Assembly (NCBI RefSeq): GCF_009909235.1
Contig: NZ_JAAAPO010000001.1
Coordinates: 62,001 to 126,000, forward strand
From: Novosphingobium ovatum
Lineage (GTDB): Bacteria; Pseudomonadota; Alphaproteobacteria; Sphingomonadales; Sphingomonadaceae
Length of the DNA stretch: 64,000 nucleotides
Reading direction: 5' to 3'
Within the stretch, counting starts at the first letter, position 1, and each line of letters begins with the position of its first letter. The position numbers and the translations under genes were made by a program. Positions 43,291-52,652 of the stretch are shown here, in pieces. Below the pieces are notes generated by a model. The model saw only the letters and a list, made by a program, of their open reading frames with translations. It was not told the DNA's origin and did no database searches.

Positions 43291-44680
43291 ATCCGGTCAG
43301 CGCCTCATTGATCCAGCGGTCGCGTTTGCGGTACAGCGTCGAGGGGCTGACCCCCAGAGCGCGCGCGGCGGCGGGCAGGCTGCCACCGGCGGTCTCGATG
43401 GCGGCCTCGATGGCGATGCGCTCGATTTCGTCCAGCGTCATGCCGGCCATGGCGCGCGCCAGCCGTTCTGGATCGCCGCAAGGCTCGCCGCCCATGCCTG
43501 TAACGCCCATGCCTGCCGCGCCATCGGGCCGTTCGGCATGCCGCGCGGGCAGGCAGCGCAGCGGCAGTTCCCCGCCCGCATGCATCAACACCGCCCGGCG
43601 CAGCACGCTGCGCAATTCGCGCAGATTGCCCGGCCAGTCATAGCCCTCGATCGCGGCGATATGCTGTGGGCCCAGCGGCGCGAAACGCTTGCCTTCCTCG
43701 GCTGCGAAACGGTCCAGAAAGGTTTGTGCCAGCATCGCGGCGTCCTCGCGCCGCTGACGCAAGGGGGGCATTGCCAGCCGGATCACATCCAGCCGTTCCA
43801 GCAGATCGGCGCGCAACCGCCCCTGCGCGACCATTTGCGCCGGATCGCGGCTGGTTGAGCACAGCACCCGCACATCCACATCAATCGTGCGCAACGCCGA
43901 AGGCTGATCCACCGTATAGGTCTGCAAAAAGCGCAGCAGGCGCAGTTGCAGATTGGGCGGCAGGTCACACACCTCGTTCAGGAACAGCGTGCCCAGATGC
44001 GCGTTCTGGATCGCGCCGGGGCGCTCGATGCCGTGGCCGCTGGTGTGGCCAAACAGTTCGGCGTCCAGTTGCGCCTCGGGCTGACTGGCGCAATGCACGG
44101 CCACAAAAGGCCGGTCGCCGCGCCCGCTGGCGTGGTGGATCTCGCTGGCGCAATGCTCTTTGCCGCTGCCTGCCTCGCCGGTGATCAGCACACCTGCGCG
44201 GCTGGCGGCGACATTGGCAAGCTGGCGGCGCAGCGCGACCATCGCGGGCGACTGGCCCAGCGACATCGCCGGCAGGGCATAGGCGGGCAGGGTGTTGTCG
44301 AGCGGTGCGGGACCTGCCTGAATGGCCGCCTCGACCAAGGTGATCAGCCGTTTGGCGGCCATCGGTTTGATCAGAAAGTCAAACGCGCCCAAACGCATGG
44401 CTTCGGCGCCACGGGCGGCGGCATCGGCGGGCACTGCCACGATCACCCGCTGGCGGCGCAGCAGGTCGGGATGCGCGCGCAGCAGCGCCAGCCCATCGCC
44501 ATCGGCCAGCCTCATGCCCCACAGCACCGCGCCAAATTGCGCGCCTTCGCTCAGACGCGCCAACGCCTGCGCGCCAGAGGCGATGTGGCAGATGACATGG
44601 CCGGCGCGCTCCAGATGGGCGGCATATATCTCGGCCCGGGCAGAGAGGTTGCCCACAATCAATACGGTCTTGCCGGGCAT
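43289..44680 (-). CDS. NtrC-like regulator with pseudo-receiver and no GAFTGA loop
   Basis: 463 residues in NtrC order. The receiver-like domain (1-120) lacks the acidic pair (LIVGNLS instead of a DD type) and has W54-G55 where the phospho-Asp belongs ([13 protein letters not shown]), but keeps Lys105. The AAA+ domain keeps Walker A GEAGSGKE (168-175) and Walker B-like GTLFLNE with Asn for Asp. After ELFGH (208-212) the sigma-54 contact motif GAFTGA is missing, replaced by [10 protein letters not shown]. The C-terminal Fis-type helix-turn-helix is normal ([17 protein letters not shown]). It is unlikely to be phosphorylated or to activate sigma-54 in the usual way; it may act with sigma-70 or as a repressor. 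Confidence 0.88.
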   Translation of the reverse strand: MPGKTVLIVGNLSARAEIYAAHLERAGHVICHIASGAQALARLSEGAQFGAVLWGMRLADGDGLALLRAHPDLLRRQRVIVAVPADAAARGAEAMRLGAFDFLIKPMAAKRLITLVEAAIQAGPAPLDNTLPAYALPAMSLGQSPAMVALRRQLANVAASRAGVLITGEAGSGKEHCASEIHHASGRGDRPFVAVHCASQPEAQLDAELFGHTSGHGIERPGAIQNAHLGTLFLNEVCDLPPNLQLRLLRFLQTYTVDQPSALRTIDVDVRVLCSTSRDPAQMVAQGRLRADLLERLDVIRLAMPPLRQRREDAAMLAQTFLDRFAAEEGKRFAPLGPQHIAAIEGYDWPGNLRELRSVLRRAVLMHAGGELPLRCLPARHAERPDGAAGMGVTGMGGEPCGDPERLARAMAGMTLDEIERIAIEAAIETAGGSLPAAARALGVSPSTLYRKRDRWINEALTG

Positions 44681-44791
44681 GGAAAATCCTCATCATCGTT
44701 GGGCGCACGCGCAGGCCGGCAGGGGGGAAGGGCCTGCACCGAACGCCGGTGGATACGTGAACCTACGAATAAGACGATGAAGCTTTACCCA

Positions 44792-44803
44792 AACCTTAAG
44801 GTT
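44792..44803. promoter_or_regulatory. 12-base perfect palindrome upstream of the NtrC-like gene
   Basis: AACCTTAAGGTT lies in an A/T-rich intergenic stretch 112 bases before the start of the NtrC-like gene and 105 bases after the stop of the sulfotransferase-like gene. It could be an autoregulatory binding site. Confidence 0.4.
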
Positions 44804-44907
44804 AAGGCTGTGTTTGCGTTGTATAACAACGATTTAATGGCGGTCTTTGCAGTTTGCAATGACTTTGGACGTGCCGGGTTGCATTGCCCGAAAAAGGGCG
44901 CGACTGT

Positions 44908-45804
44908 TCAGGACACCAGCCAACGCAAACCGAAACGGTCAATCATCGCCTCGGTCCATGCCAGGTCGGCGGGTGTTGGGGCGGGGCGCCGCCCGTCCAT
45001 CAGCCGCCGCAGCAGCGAGCGTTCATCCGGCGGCCGGTCCGTGGCCGAGCGGCGCTGATAGGCCGCAGCAAAGCTGGGCGCGGTGGTATCGGCATCGGGC
45101 GTGGCGATGCGCAGGATATCGCCCATTTGCCGTGCCAGCCGGTCCTGTGGCGCGGGATAGCGGATCACCGGCACCGTGTTGCGGTCCACCCGCGCGAAAA
45201 ACCACGCGTGGCCCGCGATCCATTCCAGCACCAGCCGCCGGAACGCGATGGAATAGGTGGTGGCCGCGTCATCGCGCACGCCATTGCCCGGCGAACCCAG
45301 CGGGCCGGTGACGGTTTCGTCGATCACCGTATCCAGATCGGGCAGCGCGGTGATCAGCGCGGTGTCGGCGCGAAAGGATTCGATGTCGGTGAACCATTTC
45401 CAATCGGCCAGCGCCATTTTGGACCGGGCGACATCGGCCGGGTGGCGGGCGGCCACGACCGGGTGCAACCAGTCCAGTGCGGCCAGCATTTCGGGCGCCA
45501 CCATCAGGCCAAAGATGTCGCGGATGATCAGCCCGTGGCTGGCATCGGCCTCTGGCTCGGTGGGGAAACGGTGGGTGCGATAGGCCCCGGCACGGATGTC
45601 TTGAAACAGCGGGATGTAATGGGTGCGCACCGCCCGTTCGGACGGCAGCGGATACAGCGGCAGACTGGTCAGACGCGGGTTTAGCCGGGCGTGGATCGGT
45701 TCATGCTCGACATGGAATTGGCAGGCGTGATTCATCACCTGCGCCAGCCACGTACTGCCGCTGCGCCCGTCGGAAAGCAGCCATATCGCTGGTGGCCGAT
45801 CCAT
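44908..45804 (-). CDS. sulfotransferase-like protein
   Basis: 298 residues. The 5'-phosphosulfate-binding loop of PAPS sulfotransferases is seen near the N-terminus (LLSDGRSGSTWLAQ), followed by an HVEHEPIH segment and AARHPADVARSK in the place of the 3'-phosphate motif. It is shorter than, and differs from, the typical bacterial Sulfotransfer family in the middle, so the acceptor and even the activity are uncertain. An in-frame GTG six codons upstream is a possible alternative start. It is a single-gene transcript between rpoH and the NtrC-like gene, possibly modifying a surface glycan or lipid. Confidence 0.7.
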   Translation of the reverse strand: MDRPPAIWLLSDGRSGSTWLAQVMNHACQFHVEHEPIHARLNPRLTSLPLYPLPSERAVRTHYIPLFQDIRAGAYRTHRFPTEPEADASHGLIIRDIFGLMVAPEMLAALDWLHPVVAARHPADVARSKMALADWKWFTDIESFRADTALITALPDLDTVIDETVTGPLGSPGNGVRDDAATTYSIAFRRLVLEWIAGHAWFFARVDRNTVPVIRYPAPQDRLARQMGDILRIATPDADTTAPSFAAAYQRRSATDRPPDERSLLRRLMDGRRPAPTPADLAWTEAMIDRFGLRWLVS

Positions 45805-45877
45805 CTGTGTTACCTGTCGCACCTTTGTCTATCGGCAGCCATACCCCCCGGCAGGCCACCGATTCGGACCGCGCGGC

Positions 45878-46792
45878 TCAGGCCGCGGGCAACAGCTTCT
45901 TATCCATGGCGCTCTTAAGGATAGCTTTCTGCAGCTTCTCGAAAGCGCGAACCTCGATCTGGCGGACGCGTTCGCGGCTGACGTTATAGGTCTGCGACAA
46001 TTCCTCCAGCGTCTTGGGATCGTCGGTCAGACGGCGCTCGATCAGGATGGCGCGCTCACGCTCGTTCAGGCTGGACATGGCGTCGGTCAGGATGGCGCGG
46101 CGCCACATCGCTTCCTCGGCATCGGCAACGGTTTCGTCCTGCAACGGCCCGCCATCGGCCAACAGGTCCTGCCACTGGCCCTCGCCCTCGTCGTTGAAGC
46201 TGACGTTGAGCGAGGCATCGCCCCCCATCATCATCCGGCGGTTCATGTTGACCACCTCGGCCTCGGACACGCCCAGATCGGTGGCGATCTTGCGCACGTC
46301 ATCGGGGTGGAGGTCGGTGTCCTCGAACGCGTCGATGTTCTTCTTCATGCGGCGCAGGTTGAAGAACAGCTTTTTCTGGGCGGCGGTGGTGCCGATTTTC
46401 ACCAGGCTCCACGACCGCAGGATGAATTCCTGAATGCTGGCCTTGATCCACCACATCGCATAGGTGGCCAGACGAAAACCGCGATCAGGCTCGAATTTCT
46501 TGACGCCCTGCATCAGGCCGATGTTGCCCTCGCTGATCAGCTCGCTGACCGGCAGACCATAGCCGCGATAGCCCATGGCGATCTTGGCCACCAGACGCAG
46601 GTGGCTGGTCACCAGCCGGCGCGCGGCCTCGGGGTCCTGATGTTCGGCATAGCGCTTGGCCAGCATGTATTCCTGCTCCGCCGTCAGCACGGGGAACTTG
46701 CGGATTTCGGCCAGATAGCGGTTCAGTCCGGCCTCGCCCACGGGGGCGGCAGGGACAGACGGCAGATTGGTGTCGCGGCTCATTGCAGTCAT
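45878..46792 (-). CDS. rpoH: RNA polymerase sigma factor RpoH (sigma-32)
   Basis: 304 residues. Region 2 (HLRLVAKIAMGYRGYG, ISEGNIGLMQGVKKFEP, RLATYAMWWIKASIQE) is complete, the RpoH box is visible as QKKLFFNLRRMK, and region 4 (TLEELSQTYNVSRERVRQIE) binds the -35 element. It directs heat-shock transcription. It begins 38 bases from the pseudouridine synthase stop on the same strand and may be partly transcribed with it. A second Met (MSRDTN) three codons in is an alternative start. Confidence 0.96.
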   Translation of the reverse strand: MTAMSRDTNLPSVPAAPVGEAGLNRYLAEIRKFPVLTAEQEYMLAKRYAEHQDPEAARRLVTSHLRLVAKIAMGYRGYGLPVSELISEGNIGLMQGVKKFEPDRGFRLATYAMWWIKASIQEFILRSWSLVKIGTTAAQKKLFFNLRRMKKNIDAFEDTDLHPDDVRKIATDLGVSEAEVVNMNRRMMMGGDASLNVSFNDEGEGQWQDLLADGGPLQDETVADAEEAMWRRAILTDAMSSLNERERAILIERRLTDDPKTLEELSQTYNVSRERVRQIEVRAFEKLQKAILKSAMDKKLLPAA

Positions 46793-46830
46793 CGTCCTTC
46801 ACATGTGTCAGCACGCACATTGACGGGCCC

Positions 46831-47916
46831 TTAACAGGCACCCTTCGGTGGCGGCCACGATGCCCCTTCCGCGATGGGTTGGGGCAGATAAAGGTCCGGC
46901 TTGGCGGCATGACAACCGCCCAGCAGGGCCAAAAGCTGCTGCATGTCCTGCGGCAGCGAACTGGCAAACCTTAGAGTCTTGCCAGAAACAGGATGGATAA
47001 ACCCCAGAACGGCGGCATGCAATGCCTGCCGGGCAAAGCCCTCTTGGGCAAGAATGGGGCGAAGTGCCTTTGGCGGGCGGCCATAGACCGGATCGCCCAG
47101 CAGCGCGTGGCCGATAGACGCCATATGCACGCGCACCTGATGGGTGCGGCCCGTTTCCAGCCGGCATTCGACCAGCGCCGCGACAGACGCCCCGGCATCA
47201 TGCAGCGATTCGACCACGCGGTAATGGGTGACGGCATGTTTGCCGCGTCCGCCATCGGCAGGCTGGCGCGCCGATTCGGGCAACAGCGCCATCTTTTTGC
47301 GGTCGGCGTCGGACCGCGCGATCACCCCGCGCAGCGTCCCTTGCGGCGGCACCGGCACCCCGCCTGTCAGGCACAGATAGGCGCGCTCGATGCTGTGGTC
47401 GGCGAACTGCCTTGCCAGCCCCTCATGCGCCTGCGCGCTTTTGGCCACGACCAGCAGGCCGGAGGTATCCTTGTCGATGCGGTGGACGATGCCGGGGCGT
47501 TCGACCCCGCCGATGCCCGATAGCTGCCCCGCGCAATGGTGCAGCAGGGCGTTGACCAACGTCCCGTCCAGATTGCCCGCCGCCGGATGCACCACCAGCC
47601 CGGCGGGCTTGTCCACCACGATCAGGTGTTCATCCTCATAAGCGATGGACAGCGGGATGTCCTGCGCCACCGCCTCCAGCGCGGTGGGGGCGGGCAGGGT
47701 GATGGCAAAAGCCGCCCCCGCCGCCACCTTGGCCGAAGGCTGCGTCACCACGCGGCCATCAATCGCCACGCGCCCTTCGCCGATCAGCGCCTTGATCCGC
47801 TCGCGCGAGAGGGCGGCGTCTGCCGGGCAGGCATCGGCCAGCGCCCGGTCCAGCCGGCCCGCGATTGTCAGATGGCCGGAAATGGCCTCTTGCCCTGATG
47901 ATTCCCCCCGGTCCAT
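46831..47916 (-). CDS. rluD: RluA/RluD-family 23S rRNA pseudouridine synthase
   Basis: 361 residues. An S4 RNA-binding domain at the N-terminus (RLDRALADACP, SRERIKALIGEGRV) precedes the pseudouridine synthase domain with catalytic Asp in VHRIDKDTSGLLVVAK, then LETGRTHQVRVHMA and GDPVYG. This is the RluD arrangement, modifying helix 69 of 23S rRNA. Its start is only 10 bases from the start of the divergent JAMM gene, so the two promoters must lie inside each other's coding regions or the mRNAs are nearly leaderless. Confidence 0.9.
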   Translation of the reverse strand: MDRGESSGQEAISGHLTIAGRLDRALADACPADAALSRERIKALIGEGRVAIDGRVVTQPSAKVAAGAAFAITLPAPTALEAVAQDIPLSIAYEDEHLIVVDKPAGLVVHPAAGNLDGTLVNALLHHCAGQLSGIGGVERPGIVHRIDKDTSGLLVVAKSAQAHEGLARQFADHSIERAYLCLTGGVPVPPQGTLRGVIARSDADRKKMALLPESARQPADGGRGKHAVTHYRVVESLHDAGASVAALVECRLETGRTHQVRVHMASIGHALLGDPVYGRPPKALRPILAQEGFARQALHAAVLGFIHPVSGKTLRFASSLPQDMQQLLALLGGCHAAKPDLYLPQPIAEGASWPPPKGAC

Positions 47917-47926
47917 TATCGTACAG

Positions 47927-48388
47927 ATGGGGTTGGTTTTTCACCTTGCAAGGGCTGTCGCGCCCGCAATGGAGGCGCATGTCGCCGCCGCATGGCCGAA
48001 CGAGGCCTGTGGCCTGTTGCTGGGCGCGGTGGAGGGGGGCTGCGTGCGGGTGCTGGCGGCGGTGCCCTGTGCCAATGTCGCCTCCGATCCCGCCCGCAAG
48101 TTCGAGATCGACCCCGCCGCCCTGATCGCGGCCCACCGCGCCGCGCGCGAAGGCACGGGCGCGCGGGTCGTGGGCTGTTTCCATTCGCATCCGGTGGGGG
48201 GCGCTTTCCCCTCGGCGCGGGATGTGGCGGCGGCGGCAGGGGATGGGGCGATCTGGGCGATTGTGGCGCCTGCCTGCGGGGCCGTGCGCCACCTGTCCAC
48301 AGAACAACCGTCCGATTGGCGCATTGGCTGGTGGCAAAGCAGCCGAAATGGTTTCGAACACCTTTCCCCACGCGAAGATGCGGTCTAA
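47927..48388 (+). CDS. JAMM (MPN+) metalloprotease-like protein
   Basis: 153 residues with the full JAMM zinc motif: Glu26 in NEACGLLLG, His86 and His88 in FHSHPVGGAFPSARD and Asp99, with the conserved Ser in PSARD. Bacterial members remove C-terminal residues from small ubiquitin-like sulfur carriers or cleave isopeptides. No moaD, thiS or cysO-like gene is adjacent. The first ATG leaves a 10-base gap to rluD; Met15 (47969) is an alternative start with more room for a promoter. Confidence 0.85.
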   Translation: MGLVFHLARAVAPAMEAHVAAAWPNEACGLLLGAVEGGCVRVLAAVPCANVASDPARKFEIDPAALIAAHRAAREGTGARVVGCFHSHPVGGAFPSARDVAAAAGDGAIWAIVAPACGAVRHLSTEQPSDWRIGWWQSSRNGFEHLSPREDAV

Positions 48389-48468
48389 GGATGGGGCTTG
48401 TGTGACATAGGCGGATGGGCGGAATTACGCTTGCCCCGCCGCAGGATAAGCCGCAGGATGAGCGCATA

Positions 48469-49134
48469 ATGAGCAGCGATACCCTTACCCGTAATCAGGC
48501 GCTGGAACTGGCCAGCCTGCTGTGCTCGCGCCTGTGCCATGACATGCTTTCCCCGGTGGGGGCGCTGTCGAACGGGCTGGAGCTGTTGGCGGAGGAGAAA
48601 GACCCCGCCATGCGCGAACGCTGCTTTGAACTGCTGGAACAATCGGCCCGGACCAGCGCGGACAAGCTGAAGTTCTTTCGCCTGGCCTTTGGCGCGGCGG
48701 GCGGTTTTGGCGAACGCATCCCCGTGGCCGAGCCCAAGGCGCTGATCGAGGCGTTGCTGGCGGGCAAGGACCGTATTCAGCTCAGCTGGGCGATTGGCGG
48801 CGACGCGCTGCCCAAGGCGGCGGTCAAGACGCTGCTCAACTTTGCCCTGATCGCGATGGAGGCATTGGTGCGCGGCGGCACGCTGGACATCGCGGCAGAG
48901 GTGCGCGCCAGCGATGGCGTGGCCGAAATCGTCGTGCGCGCGGCTGGCCCGCGCATCGCGTTCGATCCCGCCGTGGGTCAGGCGCTGGAGGGCGCTGCCG
49001 GTTTCGGCGAGCTGACCAGCAAGACCGCGCCTGCCGCGATGATGGCGCAAATGGCCGCCGCACAGGGCGGGCGCTTGCAATATATGCTCTCGGACGAGGC
49101 GTTGGTGCTGGGCGCGGTGCTGCCGGGCCTGTGA
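48469..49134 (+). CDS. chpT: histidine phosphotransferase ChpT
   Basis: 221 residues. LASLLCSRLCHDMLSPVG contains the phospho-accepting His in the dimerisation helix, and GALSNGLELL follows, the ChpT hallmark. The second half is a degenerate ATPase-like fold with no ATP-binding boxes. In Caulobacter ChpT passes phosphate from CckA to CtrA and CpdR; the same role is likely here in the cell-cycle network. Start chosen at MSSDTL; the upstream extension in frame has no conserved look. Confidence 0.92.
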   Translation: MSSDTLTRNQALELASLLCSRLCHDMLSPVGALSNGLELLAEEKDPAMRERCFELLEQSARTSADKLKFFRLAFGAAGGFGERIPVAEPKALIEALLAGKDRIQLSWAIGGDALPKAAVKTLLNFALIAMEALVRGGTLDIAAEVRASDGVAEIVVRAAGPRIAFDPAVGQALEGAAGFGELTSKTAPAAMMAQMAAAQGGRLQYMLSDEALVLGAVLPGL

Positions 49135-49167
49135 GGATGGCGGCCTGAATATGGCGGGGGGTGTCCC

Positions 49168-49905
49168 ATGACCGGATGGGTTCAGCGCCATCACCCATCC
49201 CCCAACCATAACGCGCGCAAGCTGCCGATCAGCATGGTGGTGTTGCATTACACCGGTATGCAAACCGCACAGGAGGCGTTGGACCGCCTGTGCGACCCGG
49301 CGGCCGAGGTGTCCGCCCATTACCTGATCGATGAGGATGGCACCGTTTACGCGCTGGTGCCCGAGGACCAGCGCGCGTGGCACGCGGGCCGGTCCTATTG
49401 GCGCGGTATCACCGATGTGAATTCGGCCAGCATCGGGATCGAGATGGTCAACCCCGGCCACGAATGGGGCTACCGTCCCTTTACCGAGGCGCAGATGGAA
49501 GCGCTGATCCCGCTGTTGTCCGGGATCGTCGCGCGCCACAACATCCCGCCCGGCAATGTGGTGGGCCATTCCGACATTGCGCCTGCACGCAAACAGGACC
49601 CTGGTGAGCTGTTTGAATGGGAGGTGCTGGCCCGCTATGGCCTGGCGTTGCCCACGCCCAAGCCGCGCATTCGTCTGCTGCATGAAAATCCGGGGGCGTT
49701 TTATCTGTCGCTGGAACGGTTTGGCTATGACATTGCCGATGGGCGCGCCGCTGTTGCCGCGTTTCAGCGCCGGTTCCGCCCGCGCATCATCGATGGTGAG
49801 ATTGATGGTGAGGTCGGGGCGCTGTTGTTCGAATTGCTGATCGCGCGCGACGTGGGTGAGGGCGAGATCGACGAAGACTGCGGCGACCCTGATTTTCCAT
49901 ACTGA
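49168..49905 (+). CDS. N-acetylmuramoyl-L-alanine amidase (AmpD/AmiD-like)
   Basis: 245 residues. Amidase_2 domain (about 1-155) with zinc ligands His in VVLHYTGM, His and Asp in VGHSDIAPARKQDPG, and the substrate-binding SIGIEMVN. Residues 165-240 form a peptidoglycan-binding-type helical domain (AAVAAFQRRFRP). No signal peptide is evident, as in cytosolic AmpD, which cleaves recycled muropeptides. It is 33 bases after chpT and may be in the same transcript. Confidence 0.92.
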   Translation: MTGWVQRHHPSPNHNARKLPISMVVLHYTGMQTAQEALDRLCDPAAEVSAHYLIDEDGTVYALVPEDQRAWHAGRSYWRGITDVNSASIGIEMVNPGHEWGYRPFTEAQMEALIPLLSGIVARHNIPPGNVVGHSDIAPARKQDPGELFEWEVLARYGLALPTPKPRIRLLHENPGAFYLSLERFGYDIADGRAAVAAFQRRFRPRIIDGEIDGEVGALLFELLIARDVGEGEIDEDCGDPDFPY

Positions 49906-49971
49906 CCCGCGCGGAAGGCGCGTTGGCCGTACTGATTGCGCGGGCGCGCCATCACTGCTATCGCGCAGCCC

Positions 49972-50383
49972 GTGTCAGGGGGCCGGGCAGCCGCGTCATA
50001 GCTTGCTATGCCGAGGAAAGTCCGGGCTCCACGAAACAAGGGTGGCGGGTAACGCCCGCCGGGGGCGACCCCAGGGACAGTGCCACAGAGAGCAGACCGC
50101 CGACGCCTGCGCGGCAACGCGACAGGCAGGTAAGGGTGAAAGGGTGCGGTAAAAGCGCACCGCGCGACGGGTAACCGAAGCGGCATGGTAAACCCCACCC
50201 GGAGCAAGACCGAATAGGGGCGGCGCGCTCGCAAGAGCTAGGTTGTTTCGACCGAGATCGCCCGGGTTGGTTGCTGGAGCGCGCGTGGCAACACGCCGCC
50301 AAGAGGAATGGCTGCCGCTGGCGCCCGCGTCGGTAACGATACGAGGCGCCTTCACAGAACCCGGCTTACAGGCCCCCTGACAC
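49972..50383 (+). ncRNA. rnpB: RNase P RNA, class A
   Basis: The catalytic RNA that trims 5' leaders from tRNA precursors. The P1 helix pairs GTGTCAGGGGGCC at the 5' end with GGCCCCCTGACAC at the 3' end. The universal block GAGGAAAGTCCGGGCTCC starts at about 50011, ACAGTGCCACAGAGA is at 50077, GGTAAGGGTGAAAGGGTG near 50130, CCGGAGCAAGACCGAATAGG near 50200 and the CAGAACCCGGCTTACAG tail near 50355. Length about 412 bases, normal for alphaproteobacteria. It stands between the amidase and the VUT gene, likely with its own promoter. Confidence 0.97.
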
Positions 50384-50485
50384 ATTGCCGGCCCGCGCGC
50401 CTGTGATCGGCCGCCATGAACATTTTTGTCAGTCGCGGCCATCGCCCCGCCTTGCGTCCTGCGTGGCGCGGGTTAGGGTTGCGCC

Positions 50486-51178
50486 ATGACCGCATCCGAC
50501 ACCACCGCCCGCCAGATCCCGCTCTCGCTCTTTGCCTGCGCGCTGTTGTATGGCGGGCTATGCGTGCTGGCGGGCGTGCTGGGGACCAAGATCGCCAGTC
50601 TGGGCACATGGCCGGTGCTGGGCGGGCTGGCGGTGGAAAGCGGGATCTTCGCCTTTCTGCTGCTGGTGGTGCTGTCCAGCGCGGTGGCCGAACTGCACGG
50701 GCGCGACACCGCCAACCGGCTGGTGCGCTTTGGCTTTGTGCCGCTGATCGTCTCGATGGTGCTGCTGGTCAGCGTCATCCATGTCGTCCCGCCCGCGCCC
50801 TTCTGGGGCGATCAGGAGGCCTTTGCCCGCCTGCTGGGACAGGGCGCGCGGATGCAATTGGCGGGGCTGATTTCCTATGGCACGTCGCAAACGCTGAATG
50901 TCGCGGTGTTTTCGCGCATGGCGGCGGGGGCGGACGGCGGGCGGATGTTGTGGCTGCGCGCGTGGGTGGCCAGCATGGCGTCACAGATCGTTGACACGAT
51001 TCTGTTCATCTCGATCAGCTTTTACGGCGTGGTCGATGCCGCCTCGGGTCAGGCCTATCCGCTGGGCAGCATGATGGAAGGGCAGATCATAGCCAAGCTG
51101 GTGCTGTCCACCATCATGGTGCCGCCGCTGATCTATGTCTTTGTGGCGCTGGGCCGCCGGCTGGACGCGCCCCGGTAA
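50486..51178 (+). CDS. VUT-family queuosine precursor transporter (YhhQ-like)
   Basis: 230 residues, six to seven membrane segments. KIASLG, LLLVVLSSAVAELHGRDTANRLVRFGF, SYGTSQTLNVAVF and SMASQIVDTILFISISFYG are typical of the COG1738/VUT family, which imports queuine or preQ0/preQ1 for tRNA modification. The extra N-terminal residues before the first helix are short, so the ATG used is reasonable. Confidence 0.9.
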   Translation: MTASDTTARQIPLSLFACALLYGGLCVLAGVLGTKIASLGTWPVLGGLAVESGIFAFLLLVVLSSAVAELHGRDTANRLVRFGFVPLIVSMVLLVSVIHVVPPAPFWGDQEAFARLLGQGARMQLAGLISYGTSQTLNVAVFSRMAAGADGGRMLWLRAWVASMASQIVDTILFISISFYGVVDAASGQAYPLGSMMEGQIIAKLVLSTIMVPPLIYVFVALGRRLDAPR

Positions 51179-51212
51179 AGGGGCACGCCCGGCACAGGGG
51201 GGCGCCCTCAGA

Positions 51213-51593
51213 TCACTTCAGCGTCATCAGATAGGCGACCAGATTGTCCAGCTCCTGCGGGTCCTTGATGCCGGTGAAGGCCATCTTGTTGCCGGGCAGC
51301 GCCTGTCGCGGGTTGGCCAGGAAACGACGCATGATGTCTTGATCCCACGTAATGCCCCCATTTAACAATGCGTCAGACAGGGTGGTGGTGGCAGCGACTG
51401 TGCCAGCCTTGCGGCCCATGATGCCCGCCATGGTGGGGCCGATCTTGAGTTTGTCGCCGTTGGTCGTGTGGCACACGCCACATTTCATGGAAAAGCTGCG
51501 CGCGCCAGCGGCCGCGTCCCCGCCTGCCATCGCCGGCACCGCCGCCAGCGTCAGCCCCAGTCCCAGACCCATGCGGCAGATTGTCTTGATCAC
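51213..51593 (-). CDS. periplasmic class I cytochrome c
   Basis: 126 residues. Signal peptide about 1-23 (GLGLGLTLAAVPAMAGG). One haem site CGVCH and the axial Met in GNKMAFTG. Composition and length are those of mitochondrial-type cytochrome c2/c550 (IGPTMAGIMGRKAGT, DPQELDNLVAYL). It carries electrons between respiratory complexes in the periplasm. Divergent from argB across 112 bases. Confidence 0.93.
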   Translation of the reverse strand: MIKTICRMGLGLGLTLAAVPAMAGGDAAAGARSFSMKCGVCHTTNGDKLKIGPTMAGIMGRKAGTVAATTTLSDALLNGGITWDQDIMRRFLANPRQALPGNKMAFTGIKDPQELDNLVAYLMTLK

Positions 51594-51705
51594 CCCATAT
51601 CCCCTTTCTCACCTGTGCCGAACTTGCGGCGCTGCGCCATCCGGGCACACCGCCCGGTGACAAAACCTCTTCACATCGCGGCCCAGCCTAGTAAAGCGCG
51701 CAAGT

Positions 51706-52632
51706 ATGGCAAACGCACTTCCCCCCGTCCCGTCGAACGTCGAACTGCTGGCGAAGGCCGAAACGCTGATCGAGGCGCTGCCCTATCTCAAGCGATATGA
51801 GGGCCGCACCTTTGTCGTCAAATATGGCGGCCACGCCATGGGCGACCCCGCATTGGCGCAGGATTTTGCCGAAGACATCGTTTTACTGAAGGCGGTGGGG
51901 ATCAACCCGGTGGTGGTGCATGGCGGCGGCCCGCAGATCGGCCGCATGCTCAAGGCGCTGGGCATCGAATCGCAATTCGTCAACGGCCTGCGCGTGACCG
52001 ACAAGGCCACCGCCGATGTCGCCGAGATGGTGCTGTCGGGCGCCATCAACAAGGAGCTGGTCAGCTGGATCAGCAAGGCCGGCGGCAAGGCCGTGGGCAT
52101 TTCGGGCAAGGATGGCGCCATGGTCACCGCGCGCAAGGTCGCCGCGCAAAAGGTGGGCAAGGCGATTGCCGACGAGGACGGCGAGGCGCTGATCGTCGAT
52201 CTGGGTTACGTGGGTGAGCCGGACGTGATCGACACCAGCGTGCTGGATACTTTGTCGCAGGCGGGGCTGATTCCGGTGATCGCCCCCATCGCCGTCGGCC
52301 CGGATGGCGAGACCTATAACATCAACGCCGACACCATGGCGGGCAGCATTGCCGCCGCTTTGGGCGCGGCGCGCCTGTTCCTGCTGACCGATGTGCCGGG
52401 CGTGCTGGACAAGGACAAGAACCTGCTGACCGATCTGACGCCGGCCGACATCGCCAATCTGGCGGCGGACGGCACGATCAGCGGCGGCATGATCCCCAAG
52501 CTGGAAACCTGCACCCATGCGGTTGAGGCCGGGTGCGAGGCCGCCGTGGTGCTGGATGGCCGCGTGCCGCATGCGATGCTGCTGGAGTTTTTCACCAGCA
52601 AGGGCGCGGGCACGCTGATCCGCAAGGGGTAA
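51706..52632 (+). CDS. argB: acetylglutamate kinase
   Basis: 308 residues. [12 protein letters not shown] at the N-terminus is the phosphate-binding Lys/Gly loop, [14 protein letters not shown] the substrate loop, and [18 protein letters not shown] and [10 protein letters not shown] complete the ArgB pattern. It phosphorylates N-acetylglutamate in arginine synthesis. The start is ATG after a weak ribosome site; no other arg gene lies in the window. Confidence 0.97.
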   Translation: MANALPPVPSNVELLAKAETLIEALPYLKRYEGRTFVVKYGGHAMGDPALAQDFAEDIVLLKAVGINPVVVHGGGPQIGRMLKALGIESQFVNGLRVTDKATADVAEMVLSGAINKELVSWISKAGGKAVGISGKDGAMVTARKVAAQKVGKAIADEDGEALIVDLGYVGEPDVIDTSVLDTLSQAGLIPVIAPIAVGPDGETYNINADTMAGSIAAALGAARLFLLTDVPGVLDKDKNLLTDLTPADIANLAADGTISGGMIPKLETCTHAVEAGCEAAVVLDGRVPHAMLLEFFTSKGAGTLIRKG

Positions 52633-52652
52633 AGTTTCTGACGGCGCGGCGT

